Positions 9,621 to 20,445 of a DNA stretch of 64,000 nucleotides are shown here, piece by piece. Source of the DNA: Copromyces sp. CBS 386.78 (lineage: Eukaryota; Ascomycota; Sordariomycetes; Sordariales; Sordariaceae); the NCBI GenBank assembly GCA_030685235.1, contig MU839254.1, forward strand, positions 1 to 64,000, read 5' to 3'. Position 1 is the first letter of the stretch; the number at the start of each line of letters is the position of its first letter. A program made the position numbers and the translations under genes. Under the pieces are notes generated by a model. It searched no databases, had not been told where the DNA came from, and was given only the letters and a program-made list of their open reading frames with translations.

Positions 9621-10537
9621 GTTGGACAAAGCGATGTTAACGGTTGCCAACCTGATACGAAATGGCGAGAATGGAGCCAAGTTCTGGGTCCGAGATCATC
9701 GCTGTTAACGTTTAGTGGGATTATAGCGCTTTACAGGGAGAGGTATCTAGCGAATCGCTATTTCCACGTCCCCATCCAAATCAACTAGCAGGTACCTAGC
9801 TTTCAATTTTTGAAAGGCTTGAAGAGGGGTAAGAGAAGTTTAGGTAATAAGAGCAAATAGGAAAGGAAGGCACTTCTTAGGACAGGACCTGACTGAGAGG
9901 ATGCAGGAAGTGAAAGTCAGGGCAAAGAAAGTGGAAATGACGAGTGCTGGAAGCCGAAGTCGGGCGTTTTTATCGTGGTGGAGTCTAGTAGGTACCTGAG
10001 ACCGGTGGATTCGTCCCCCACCTTCTTCTTCGACTTTCGGGTATTTAGGTTCAGGACCTGGCACTTACTTCCTTGGGATCTTCCCTTTCTTCCTTGGACC
10101 AATCAAACAGTCAATTTCTCCTCATAAATACCTTGTACCTTTTCATGCCATTGGCGTGCGTTCTCACCACCAGCCACTTCAGCCCCAACGCTGCTGACAC
10201 ATGGTCCATTTCCCACTTGTGGTGGGTGCCCGACCCTCTGCCCAACCTGCGAAGGCCACGTCGGCGATGCACGGCCGACAACAACCGAGTCGATGGACCC
10301 TATGCGAGGACGAGAACGGGGCCGGCCGGAAACATAATTGTGCCATCCGTCTTCCCATCACGTTCTTTCTGATTCAAAGATATTCCTCTGGCTTTGACGC
10401 TGCTTCGTTTCCAGTCTTCTCAACCTACCTACCTACCTTACTGAGAAGCCGAACATTGGCACTCGGCAGCAACTCTAGTGTGCTTCATCGCTCCTAACAT
10501 GAACATCCTCTCTAGCCAGGCTTCCGTAACGGGGTCA
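9621..10537. other. intergenic region upstream of the HET-domain gene
   Basis: No gene supported. Includes a CTAC/CCTA tetranucleotide run near 10424-10440. The last few hundred bases presumably hold the HET gene promoter and 5' UTR. Confidence 0.35.
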
Positions 10538-13196
10538 ATGGTGAACCCCATGTCGGCATCTCTACAAAGTCAACGCCGCCGTCTTCGAGTCTGGCTAGGG
10601 CAACTATGGGCAAGAGAGGGCAAGGAAACATACGCTGTAGGTCCACAACTTCTTTGACGCCGCATTTTGACCGAACTTGTATGCTAAGAGACAAGCGCAG
10701 CAACCCTCTGAAACCCTCCATGACCAACAATTCTGTTCAGAATGTCAAGCAATTAGTGCAAAGCTTGAAACACTGCTTGAGCTGGCCGATGGCTCTGATT
10801 CCCATTGGAAGAGTTTCAGGAGGGGAAAAGTAGTCACATATAAGGGTGGTCTTGATCACGTTGCCGAGAAGCCCCGAACAAGATGCAGTCTCTGCCTTTT
10901 CCTGGCGCACATGGTCGAAGCTTACGGTGCCCGAGATGGAATCGATCTTTCTCTCTTTATCGGCTCTGCAAACAGGGAGTACCGCGTTGACAGGGCCCAA
11001 GTTGCTCCAAGTTTAGTCTTGTGGGTTGCACCAACTCTTAACAAACACAACTGGTACCCTGCATGTAGTGAACCGTCGGCACCGTCGGCACCGTTCAAGC
11101 GCGAAGGGTTCACATCTGATGGTACGGCCCTGGAACTCAGCAACGATCCAGGCAAGATAAGTGGCCGCCTTGTCGGACCTCAAACAAATTTCGACCTTGT
11201 CAGGTCATGGTTCGACCACTGCGCTACACATCATGGCAATACCTGCCATAAAGACCCATCCAGGCTCACATCCATTCCCGGCGTGAGGGTAATCGACTGT
11301 CTGTCTCGGAGACTGGTCGGGTGGTCGGCACTACCAGAGAGCCAGGACCGACAGTATGTCGCTCTCAGCTATGTTTGGGGAGATGGTGAAGGGAAGCTTT
11401 CATGGTCGGCCCGGACCAGAAAGGCTTTTATGGAAATAATGGGTCATAAAACAGTCAAGGCGCCAGAGACAAATTTGGACTGGACACCAAATGGAGGAGG
11501 TCTTCCCTCTGACCTTCCTCGGCTCATCGAGGACACTATTACTGCGGTCGTCAAGCTAGGTTTCACATATCTTTGGGTTGATCGGTACTGCATCCCGCAG
11601 AACGATGCACAAGCAAAACATACACAAATTCAGAATATGGACCATATCTACGGATCAGCCAGCTTGACAATCATTGCCGCTGCGGGAGACGATCCATCCT
11701 ATGGGCTCCCAGGCGTATCGCCAAGAAACGGGCGGTTGAGCGAAAGTCTATCAACCTGTGTGCAAATTGGGTCGCGCAGATTTGTCACGGTGGATACAGG
11801 CAGGGTTGGGCATGAGGAGGGAGAGATCCTATCGTCGAAGTGGAACTCTCGAGCATGGACCATGCAAGAATCTTTTCTATCGTGTCGCTGTCTGGTTTTC
11901 CTGGAAGACGGAGCATACTTCCAGTGCAACTCGCCTAGATCGTACCGCTTGGAGGCTCTTCACGAACCACAGGCCGTACTGCAATTCAGACATGAAGTGC
12001 TCAGCCGAGAAGAGGACAATGGAGTGACACCGCCAGACTCGGTCATCCTGACGAAAGCAGGAAGAGGTAGTTATCTCAAGTTGGACTGGTGCCTGCAGCT
12101 CGTGGAGGACTATTTTCAACGGGACATGACCTTTGAGATGGACAGTCTAAATGCCTTTTCGGGCATCTTGATGCATCTAGAATCCCTGGAGCCGCCTGTC
12201 CACAACCTTTGGGGCGTTTTGATACTTCCAGTCGTCGTAGCCACCACGTCTTCTGGACAGCGGATCAGATATAGCCTTGCATCCGCTTTAGCCTGGTCTT
12301 ACACACGTAGCCGGCATTCCGCTGATAACGGCCATGGGAAGCTGGAGCAACCAACCATACTACCCAGAAAGGGCATGTTTCCGAGCTGGACATGGGCTGA
12401 CTGGAGGCGAAGAACTGCACTTGCTGGAGAAGATTTCACAAGCGAACATCAACTTCAGTTTCCTTTACAAGATGAAAACTATTTAAGGTTTATCTCCCTT
12501 GTCGATTTGAGTGCGGAGCTCGATGATGGCAGTATTGTTTCCTTGAGCCAGGGGGACGACTCGGACATATCATGGTTGACGAAGCTGCGTAGCCACCCAC
12601 GCATTCTGCACATCAACGGATACACCTCCAATCCGCAACTACGATACATGACGGAGGCAGAATGGCAGGACTTTTGGGAGAGAAGTGTTTTGCCCCCAGA
12701 ACATGAAGATAATCATGAGGATGATCGTGGTAGCTCTGAACACCATCCGCCTCATTGCCGTGACCACGATTGGGTACTTATAGATTCTGATGGAGAACAT
12801 CTTCAGCTGCCGCTTGAGCGTCCTGACTCACATCGATACCCCCGGTGCTGGAGCACGCGGAGGCGGACAGCATCGTATGATTTGACCACCGATGCGTACC
12901 ACTTTCAAAGGCAGAGAGGGTACCCGACAAAGACCATCAAACGCCATACCGAGTCCACGTTTGATTTTCGAATCATTCTACTTGGACATAACACAAATAC
13001 GATCTACTACATGGTTCTGATGAAGGCTCCCGGGACAGGTGGTCATGCAGAAACGTTCGAACGCGTTAATGTCATCACCGACTATGAACCACGAGAGACT
13101 GAACGAATGGAAGAGTTTTTAGCCAAGCTGACAGGGAAGCACGCCAACTCATTTCCGGGGACGCCATGGGTGAAGATGAGCACAAGAGTAGCCTAG
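10538..13196 (+). CDS. HET-domain (heterokaryon incompatibility) protein, 864 aa
   Basis: Two exons: 10538-10636 and 10701-13196, with a 64-nt intron (GTAGGT...GCGCAG) joining in phase. The large frame has no ATG before residue 79 of exon 2 and a stop just upstream, so a first exon is needed. The chosen one is open and phase-matched. HET domain (PF06985) motifs: YVALSYVWG about residues 252-260, LWVDRYCIPQND 324-335, TIIAAAG 356-362 and the WNSRAWTMQES block about 414-424. Two N-terminal CxxC pairs (45/48 and 95/98) may form a zinc site, often seen in this family. HET proteins trigger cell death on non-self fusion. No NACHT, TPR or WD repeats are present, so the partner domain is unclear. It is convergent with the hydrolase pseudogene. 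Confidence 0.8.
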
Positions 13197-13353
13197 AGAC
13201 TTGGTGGGAGGGGAGGTTATGAGCAGGAGATGTAGTGGTAGTTAGAGGCGATAGAGGCCAAATGACAATTCTTTTCATTTGTTTTTATTCATTTTTTTCC
13301 ACATTGTAATCGGACGCCTTTCCATATGCACCGGAACATGCAGCAAATGACTT

Positions 13354-15139
13354 TCAAACGGCAATACCCCTCAACCAAGCCAAAACAACCCTCATCATAA
13401 CCCCCTCCTCATACATGTACCCCACCGCCGCATCCAACGCCGGCTGCACATGCGCCTCCCCCACACACTCCACCATCACCACCTCCATCGCTCCATGTCC
13501 CTTGTGCTCCCCTGCTGCACCTCCAGCTCCAGCTCCTTCTCAAAGTCATGTCCGTGACCGTCTCCGAATCCACCACTACCGTCTCACGTGCAGCACCACA
13601 GCCCACACACTCCCTTCCAAACCGTCGACAGCTATCCAACAACACCTCGGTTGTACCCACCGTCACCAAAGTCTTTTTCACAATGGCACTTTGACTTTGT
13701 GCATCAATTCTATCTCTACCTTGACCTCCACCTTGACGTCCAAATACCCGTCCCCAGACTCCATGTCCCTCTTGCACATCGCTATCGCCATCGCCGCCCC
13801 CCGAGAACCCACACAAATTCGCCCACACCTCATCCACCTTGGAGTTCCAAAGGGCTTGGAACCGACCCCCCTGGCCGCGAGAGAGGTAATCCCATTTATC
13901 ATCGTCGTCTTCTGCCGCCTCCAACAACATGAAATCATCGCCCGGTTCATGTTGCACATGTTGCATGCATGCCCAGGGGGAAATAAACAGCGCTGCTTCG
14001 TGTTTTCCTTCATGTTGCCTCCCGCTCCATTCCTTGACGGCAGGGGCGTAGGGGGCTAGGTTTCGCCAGGTGAGCGAGCAGGGCGCCGACGAGTTGGCCG
14101 CCGGCGCTGTCGCCGGTTAGGATTATGTCGGAGGGGGACATGGAAAGGGTGGAGGGTATGTGGCTTGGGGAGGGGGAGGAAGAAGGAGAAGGAGAGGGAG
14201 GAGAGGGAGAAGGAGAAGAAGGAGAAGGAAGAGAAGAAGGAGAAGAAGAAGGAGGAGAAGAAGGAGAAGAAGAGGGAGAAGGAGAAGAAGAAGGAGGAGA
14301 AGGAGAAGAAGGAGAAGAAGAAGAAGGAGGAGAAGAAGAAGGAGAAGGAGAAGAAGGAGGAGAAGGAGAAGGAGAAGAGGAGGAAGAAGAAGGAGAAGGA
14401 GAAGGAGAGAGCAGAAACGAAAGGGTGGCAACGGCCTGGATCAACTGCGCTGGGTAAGGGTATTCAGGCGCGAGCGCGTACTCGAGGATGATCGTCTGGT
14501 GCGCTTGGCTGGCTTGGTGCATGGCTATTATGAAGGGCATGTGTCCCAGTCCCGCTGCGCGGAGGGGGTTGACGTAGCCTCCGCCGTGGAAGTATAGGAA
14601 TGGGGTGTTTCTGTTAGGTTCAGTCTCAGTCTCATTACCGGTATGTGTATCACCACTGCCATTGCCGCGGTTCACGGGACATAGAACGGGGGTGAGCAAG
14701 TGTAGAATCAGGTCTGGGACAACCAAGTTTTGGAGCTGAGGGTCAGAACATGAAGACGGTGGTGAAGGAAGTGGAACAGTAACGGTCGTATGGGCAATAT
14801 TGGGATGCTTCTTCTTGGCCATGTAAGACTCGATGGCTTGGCCGGTGGGAGTGCACCGCGCTTGGAGGTGCAGGTACTTGGCGGAGAAAGTGGCGCGGGA
14901 GATCTTGAGGTAGGCTAGGGCGAGGTTTTGACGCCAGTGCAGAGAGGGATTGCGCTGGAAGATGAGGAATTGGATATTTGGATGCAACGGGTGACTGTGC
15001 TGGTGGCGGTTGTTGTTAGTGAGGGCTTCCATGTCCAGGTGTGAGAACGGGTAGGGCGAGGAGACTGACCAAAGAGTAGGACAAGCCAGGCGAGGGAAAT
15101 CTTGTCCCAGAGGGTGAGAGACTCGTCATCGGCGGTCAT
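13354..15139 (-). pseudogene. alpha/beta-hydrolase fold-3 (HSL-type esterase), broken by frame changes
   Basis: The pieces read in order across three frames. The N-terminus is MTADDESLTLWDKISLAWL. Then come a core with FHGGGYV (oxyanion hole), GDSAGG (nucleophile), ALFISPW, and VGTTEVLLDS (acid region). The C-terminus has GEAHVQPALDAAVGYMYEEG (catalytic His) ending at 13354. One frame change coincides with a C5 run (plus-strand G5 at 14051-14055), another lies near 13520-13540, and the N-terminal junction may be an intron (CTAAC branch near 15020) or a further shift. All catalytic motifs survive, so decay is recent or these are homopolymer sequencing errors. A Ser/Pro microsatellite insert separates the HGGG and GDSAGG halves. 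Confidence 0.7.
14170..14412 (+). repeat. purine-only (GAA/GGA)n tract inside the hydrolase gene
   Basis: About 240 nt of almost pure G/A on the plus strand, built from GAAGGA, GAAGAA and GGAGAA units. On the coding strand it encodes roughly 80 residues of Ser/Pro. Homopurine-homopyrimidine tracts of this length can form triplex DNA and expand by slippage. Confidence 0.9.
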
Positions 15140-15161
15140 TTTGGGCGATGAAGTGTGGAAT

Positions 15162-15341
15162 AGCTAAGAGGCTATGGGAGCATGTTTTGGTGGTGTTCTT
15201 GAAGGAAGTGGTGATGTTTTGTTACAAGTAGTACGTTACGGCGGATTATAGTACCGAAGTAACTTTCGTTTGACACCGGCGGCTTGGCATAACGTCGTAT
15301 TTTACTACAATGCCCTCTTAGTGAGGCACCGAATCCCCTAT
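15162..15341 (-). repeat. about 180-bp dispersed repeat, copy A
   Basis: Nearly collinear with the reverse complement of 25353-25531. Shared blocks include TTTTGGTGGT, GGAGTGGTGAT/GGAAGTGGTGAT, GTACGTTACRGCGGATTRTAG and GGCGGCTTGG. Most differences are C/T or G/A transitions. Copy A occupies the upstream region of the hydrolase gene and reaches the 3' end of the FAD monooxygenase. Confidence 0.8.
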
Positions 15342-15356
15342 TGTGATGGGGCCTCT

Positions 15357-16763
15357 CTATTCAAAGGGTTGTATTGCCCTATTAAATGCCTCGTCACTCA
15401 GCCTACCCCTCGCCTCGTGCACCATCCTGGGTAAATCCAAATCAAACCACACATGATGGAACTTGTCCGTCACCAGCTTGCCAAACTTGTTTCCGTCCCT
15501 GGCCACCGCCTCATCCTTCCACTGAAAGAGATCGACCGCCTCCCTGGTCCAAGCAACCACGTCCTGCGTCCTCGCATACCTAACCTCGTTGTACTCGTCT
15601 AGTGCGATCTCTAGTATTGTGCCCGTGTCCAACTGGGTTTCATCTTCAATGCCGAGCCTACCCCGAAGCTGAGTCACCGTGTCCAGCAACTCGGCCAGAA
15701 CCAGCGCATCCTCGATTCCCAGCCCGCCTCCCGCGCCCAGATGCGGCCCTGTGGCGTGCGCGGCGTCTCCAGCCACGGCTACTCGGCCGGCGTGGTAGCG
15801 AGGAAGAGGAAAGTCGAGGGTGTCGAAGATTCCCCACTTGACAATCGGTTGTCCCTCTTGTTTCTCCGGAAACAGTTCGGCGAGCGCTCGCGCGGTGGGA
15901 TGCCACGGCTTGAACGCCTGGCGGATATCCTCCTTGTTTCCCGGGAGCACGTGTCTTTTCTCATCGGGCCACTCGTTGGGGTCGCTGATGACGGCTAGCA
16001 TGTTCAGCACCGAGTTGTTGCCGACGGGGTAGGTGATGATGTGCGCGCCGGGGCCGTTGTACATGAATCTTGTCGAGCAACGGTACTGGCCGACGGCGTC
16101 GACGGCGCGGGGCATGGGGACTAGGGCGCGGTAGCAGAACTTGTGGGTGTAGCCCGCTTTTGCGTCGGGGAGATGCCCCCAAATAGAAGCGTTGAGATGA
16201 GACTGGACGTGGTTGCGCAGGCGGGAGTGGATGCCGTCGCACCCTACGACGAGGTCGGCGCTGTCGTCAACTGTGCCGTCGGTGAACTTGAGGATCATCT
16301 TTCCAACTGGGGCAGGGCTGTAATGTAGGTGAGCCGGTTCGATAATAACTGCCTCGACAGTCTTGTTGAACTGCATCTTGTGTGGCGGCACGAGTTTCCC
16401 CCACTCTTCCAGAATCTCGGATCTCTTGCAGCCGAGGAATCCGTCCTTGCCCACGGGAAGAGAGTACAGCACCTCGTCGGTGAGACCGTCGATCCACTGG
16501 AACTTGTCTTCGCCGTTTGGGTTGGCGGTGCGCTTGTAGGCGCGGTAGACGTCCGGGTTGAGCAGCTTCATGGCTTCTTCGGCGTTGGGGGAGAACCCGA
16601 TGCCAGCGCCGATTTCGCGGAAACCGGGGGAGCGCTCGTAGACTGTGTAGGGGATGCCGCGGCGTTCGAGGCCGAGAGCGAGGTTGATGCCGGTTATGCC
16701 GCCGCCTATGATTGCTACGTGGAAGGGTGCGCCTGGGGAGCTACATGTGGCGATTGAAGGCAT
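15357..16763 (-). CDS. FAD-dependent monooxygenase, salicylate-hydroxylase-like, 468 aa
   Basis: Start chosen at the ATG at 16761-16763, just before the Rossmann motif. In-frame ATGs 60 and 108 codons upstream exist. The 60-codon extension is rich in R, S and T and could be a mitochondrial presequence. Motifs: GGGITG at 20-25 (FAD ADP binding), YERSPGFREIGAGIGFSPN, the DG motif LVVGCDGIHSRLR at 171-183, and the GD motif RVAVAGDAAHATGP at 327-340 followed by GAGGGLGIEDA. Length and order fit the PHBH/salicylate hydroxylase class (PF01494), which hydroxylates aromatic rings using NAD(P)H. The substrate is unknown. Divergent from the SDR gene across 414 bp, which suggests joint regulation. Confidence 0.88.
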   Translation of the reverse strand: MPSIATCSSPGAPFHVAIIGGGITGINLALGLERRGIPYTVYERSPGFREIGAGIGFSPNAEEAMKLLNPDVYRAYKRTANPNGEDKFQWIDGLTDEVLYSLPVGKDGFLGCKRSEILEEWGKLVPPHKMQFNKTVEAVIIEPAHLHYSPAPVGKMILKFTDGTVDDSADLVVGCDGIHSRLRNHVQSHLNASIWGHLPDAKAGYTHKFCYRALVPMPRAVDAVGQYRCSTRFMYNGPGAHIITYPVGNNSVLNMLAVISDPNEWPDEKRHVLPGNKEDIRQAFKPWHPTARALAELFPEKQEGQPIVKWGIFDTLDFPLPRYHAGRVAVAGDAAHATGPHLGAGGGLGIEDALVLAELLDTVTQLRGRLGIEDETQLDTGTILEIALDEYNEVRYARTQDVVAWTREAVDLFQWKDEAVARDGNKFGKLVTDKFHHVWFDLDLPRMVHEARGRLSDEAFNRAIQPFE

Positions 16764-17177
16764 TTCGGCTTCGAGTTGTCTTTTGGTAGTGAATACGGTC
16801 GGGTTCTTTGAGCGGGCAGTCTCGAATTTGAGCAGGGGAGTTGAAGTGTGCAGGACTCGAGTTGAGCGCGAGTGAGGGATCCGCAGTGGTTTTGTGCAAA
16901 GGTCAGGCCAATGGGTACCTTGGGTATACCGCGGGGAAGGCATGATTATTGAGACATAACTGCATCTGCATATGCGGTTAAAGGTGGACGTCACCTTCAG
17001 CTCGGCGCACGGGTGGGGGACGTCCGATTCCGGTACCTCAGCTGTCACTTGTGCAACACCGGCCCAATCCGACCTTCCCCAATACAAGTACCTAACTTAG
17101 GTTGTCTTCTCAAAAGACAAGTCAAAAACGTCACCACAACACGGAATAACCCTCCAACTTCCCGCAACATTGTCACC
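16764..17177. promoter_or_regulatory. shared divergent promoter of the monooxygenase and SDR genes
   Basis: A 414-bp interval between two outward-facing start codons. No consensus TATA element stands out. The interval also contains the possible N-terminal extension of the monooxygenase on the minus strand. Confidence 0.55.
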
Positions 17178-18478
17178 ATGCCCATGCTTGGAGGAATCCC
17201 CGGCCACCCCAAGAGCAAAGTCCTCTTGACCGGTATGTCACCTCCATCTTCCACAGATCATCATCATCAGGTCAACTAACACCGTTCGACATCACAAAAA
17301 GGTGGCACCGGCTTCATCGCCTCGCACATCCTCGACCACCTCCTCGAATGCGGCTTCGACGTCGTAGTCACCGCCCGCTCCCAAGCCAAAGGCGAACGCA
17401 TCCTCGCCTCCATTGCCAACGCTCCCAATGTGATCAACAGCATTGGCTGCAAAGTGACCTACGCAGTGGTAGACAACATTGCTCAACCAGGAGCTTTTGA
17501 CGAGGTTCGTCTCCATGTCTCCCTTCCTTTTCCTTCCCCCCCTCCTCTCCATTTCGTACTAACACTCACCCCTTTTCCCCCTAGGCCATCACAACCAACC
17601 TCCCCCTCGACTACTGCATCCACACCGCCTCCCCCTACCAACTCTCCTTCTCCGACCCTCTAAACGACTGTCTCCTTCCCGCCCTAAACGGGACCATCTC
17701 CCTCTTGTCTTCTCTCCACCAACACGCCTCCCCCTTTCTCTCAAGGGTAGTCTTCACCTCCAGCAGCGCGGCCATTCTCAACCCGCCCCACCACCGCGCC
17801 GTGTACGATGAATCCTCGTGGCCCGATGACGAAACGCTGAACTGGGATTTGGCCAACGACCCCAGCGCCCCCGGTGATACAGCCTACAGAGCGAGCAAGA
17901 AGTTCGCAGAGCAAGCGGCGTGGGAGTTCATGGAGGAGAATGGGCCGAGCTGGGATCTGGCGACCATCAACAATACGTATACCTTTGGGCCGCTTCCCAG
18001 GAGCTTGGAGGTGGTTAAGGGTGAGGTGAAGGTAAAGGTGAATACGTCGAACGAGCGAATCGTCGATTGCCTGACGGGCAAATGGGCGCAGGAAATCCCG
18101 CCGACGGCGCCCGTGTTCACGTTTGTGGATGTGCGCGACGTGGCGGTTGCGCATGTGAGGGCTATGACGAGGCCCGAGGCGGGAGGGAAGCGGTTTTATG
18201 TTGTTGGGGGGTACTTTAGCAATGCCCGGATTGCTGGGTTTGTCCACGGCCTTGATAAGAAAGGTGAGAAGGAGGAGGAAAAGGCGGAAATCATGTGTGG
18301 GGATTGTTTGATGTTCAACGACTTCCCGTCCAATCACTGGTCTTTTGACAATACGAGGAGCAAGCAAGTGTTGGGGTTGGAGTATAGAGAGTTGAGCCAG
18401 AGCGTGGTGGACACAGTTAGGAGCTTGAGGGCAATGGGAATTGGGAAGGGCGTTGTGCAGATTGGTCGACATTGGTAA
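17178..18478 (+). CDS. NAD(P)-dependent extended SDR (Gre2/dihydroflavonol-reductase-like), 383 aa
   Basis: Three exons: 17178-17232, 17302-17504, 17585-18478. The introns are 69 nt (GTATGT, CTAAC branch, AAG acceptor) and 80 nt (GTTCGT, CTAAC, TAG). The joins keep frame. The first intron splits the nucleotide-binding motif, giving VLLTGGTGFIASHIL at about residues 15-29. The catalytic residues are in place: Ser at 145-147 (FTSSSAA), and Tyr187 and Lys191 in AYRASK. TARS after the second strand suggests NADP(H) use. The family reduces carbonyls of varied small molecules, such as ketones, methylglyoxal and flavonoid-like compounds. The substrate is unknown. Divergent from the monooxygenase, and its 3' end lies 118 bp from the convergent PLP gene. 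Confidence 0.88.
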
Positions 18479-18596
18479 CCCGAGGCCGATGAGGGGACTT
18501 TGCCCAATTAGTTAGTAGATGTGTGTAAATATTCCATGTTATATTTTTGATGACGGAATAGGTTAGGGTATCAAGGTAGATTGAACTAACCGCTAT

Positions 18597-20098
18597 TCAG
18601 GCGCTCTGCTTGTACTCTCCCTTGGCCACCCTCTCACAAACCTCCTTCAGCGTCCTGCCCGCCCACTCGAAATCGCTTTCCTCCAAGTACACCTGCGCGC
18701 TCAACCTCGCCCAGAACCTCCTCCTATACAAGATCATGGGCACAAACGTGTTGTACTCCTCCCGCAACACCTTGTACATCCAATTAAACGCCTGCACCGC
18801 CTCATCCTGCGGGATCTCATGCATGCCCTGCACCTCTTTCTCCTCCTTCTCCGTCAGCTTCACCTCCATGTCCTCCACCTCGGCATCATCCCCCGTAGAG
18901 GTAGAGGTAATAACCAACGGCAACGCAACATTGACCATAGCGCACCTGACCAGCGTCCCCTTGCTGTTCTCCAACACCCTCGTGCCCAGTATCTCCGCCA
19001 CCTTCTGTCCACCCTCCCTCGCCAAGCGCGTAGTATACGCCCTGATCCTCTCCTCCCCACCAAGCACCTCCTCGCGCCACAATATGGCGTCCTTGACGCA
19101 GAAAAACGGCGAGTTATCCACCGTGCCGACAAACTCAAAATTATTAACAAACTCGGACTTGTTCTTCGGCGGCAGCGGGTTGAATCTCTGCCCGGCCTTA
19201 GGCACGAACCCATGCGAGGTAGGCAGCGTCGACCGGATCAAATGCTGGTTACGCACGGGGACATACAACACGGCGCACCCACGGGGGACAAACAGCCATT
19301 TATGGCAGTTCGTCACCAGAAAGTCCGGGTCCGTGTCGCCGATGTGCAGGTCCACCATGCCGATGCCCTGGGCGCCGTCGACGCACGAGATGATGGCCTC
19401 GTCTTTGCACAGCTTGACGATTTCGCGGAAGGGGAAGCACACCCCCGGCATGGAGGAGACGACGTCGAAGACGGCCAGACGGGGCCGTTTACCGGCTGCG
19501 CGGCTGTCCTTGATGGCGGCCTGGAAAGCGGCGACGACGTCCGAGTCTTCGGCGGGGTAGAGCAGCGGTACGCAGCGCGAGGTTACCAAGTTGAGGGAGG
19601 CCTCGATCACGTAGTCGATGGTCTTGCCGCAGGCGCCGTAGATGGTGTCGAAGTAGAGGATCTCGTCCAGGCCGTCGGCCGACCAGACCATGTTGCGGAG
19701 GATGGTGTTGATGCCCAGGGTGGCGTTGGAAACGAAGACGACGGTCTCGACGGGGACCTGGAGAAGGTTGGCGACGGCGGCGCGGGATTCGTCGAGGAGG
19801 ACGGGCGTTTGGTAGCGGATGAAGGCGTCGGGACGGGACTCGGCTAGGGACTGGTAGGTGCGCAGTTTTTGCTGGATGAAGCGGGGGATGGTGCCGAAGG
19901 AGCCTGCATGCATCGAGTTAGCAGTAGGTACAAGAGCTATTGACAGGGTGTTTGCACGTATGTACCATGGTTGAGGTTCCGGTAGGCAGGGTCGTGGAGG
20001 AATTCCTTGAGGAGGACATTGCCGAATTGGAGGGGACCGTTAACGGTTTGGGCTTCGGCCTTTTGCTGCAGAGTCAGCTCCAGGGTTGTGGCGACCAT
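18597..20098 (-). CDS. class V aminotransferase-fold PLP enzyme (isopenicillin-N-epimerase / Egt2-like), 479 aa
   Basis: Two exons: 19966-20098 and 18597-19903, with a 62-nt intron (GTACAT donor, GCTAAC branch, GCAG acceptor). The split codon restores [13 protein letters not shown], the family N-terminal signature, so the in-frame Met just before SFGT is intronic. Asp220 (SCVDGAQG) would contact the pyridine nitrogen of PLP, and Lys246 ([12 protein letters not shown]) forms the Schiff base. [10 protein letters not shown] follows. The 479-aa length is usual. Fungal members include hercynylcysteine sulfoxide lyases (ergothioneine step 2) and uncharacterised C-S lyases. The sequence alone does not decide which. 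There is no targeting signal. Confidence 0.87.
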
Positions 20099-20331
20099 GG
20101 TCACTGTTGTGTTTGGTGATGGGTGATGATGATGTTTGCGATGGTTGATCTCCCTCTTTTATAGAATCTTATAATGAGACGTCGTTGTCCTGACTCACGG
20201 CAGGCAAGGGTGTCATCGGCGGGGCCGTCTGGTGTTGTGCTTGCAGGGACAGGGCATGCATACGGCATCAAACCCCACCCGGACATTGTCGTTTCTCAGC
20301 TGTCAGACCTCTCTCCTGTTGTTCAACGCTA

Positions 20332-20445
20332 CTCGTCAGGTCTTCAAAACCGACCCTCTGACTAGCGGCTTCGCCACTAGTCAAGCCTATTAAATCGTAT
20401 ATACCCATTGAATCGTACCGAGCGGGGTACATCCCCCACCCGCCA
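20332..20445 (+). repeat. left terminal inverted repeat of the pogo-type element
   Basis: Pairs with 23590-23701 in inverted orientation. It is the best conserved part of the element. Confidence 0.8.

Noticed and set aside
14160..14597. Plus-strand open frames of poly-Arg, poly-Glu or Lys/Glu
   Set aside because: They are translations of the purine microsatellite opposite the hydrolase gene.
18819..19847. 342- and 316-codon plus-strand frames
   Set aside because: They are antisense to the class V PLP gene, whose frame has full family motifs.
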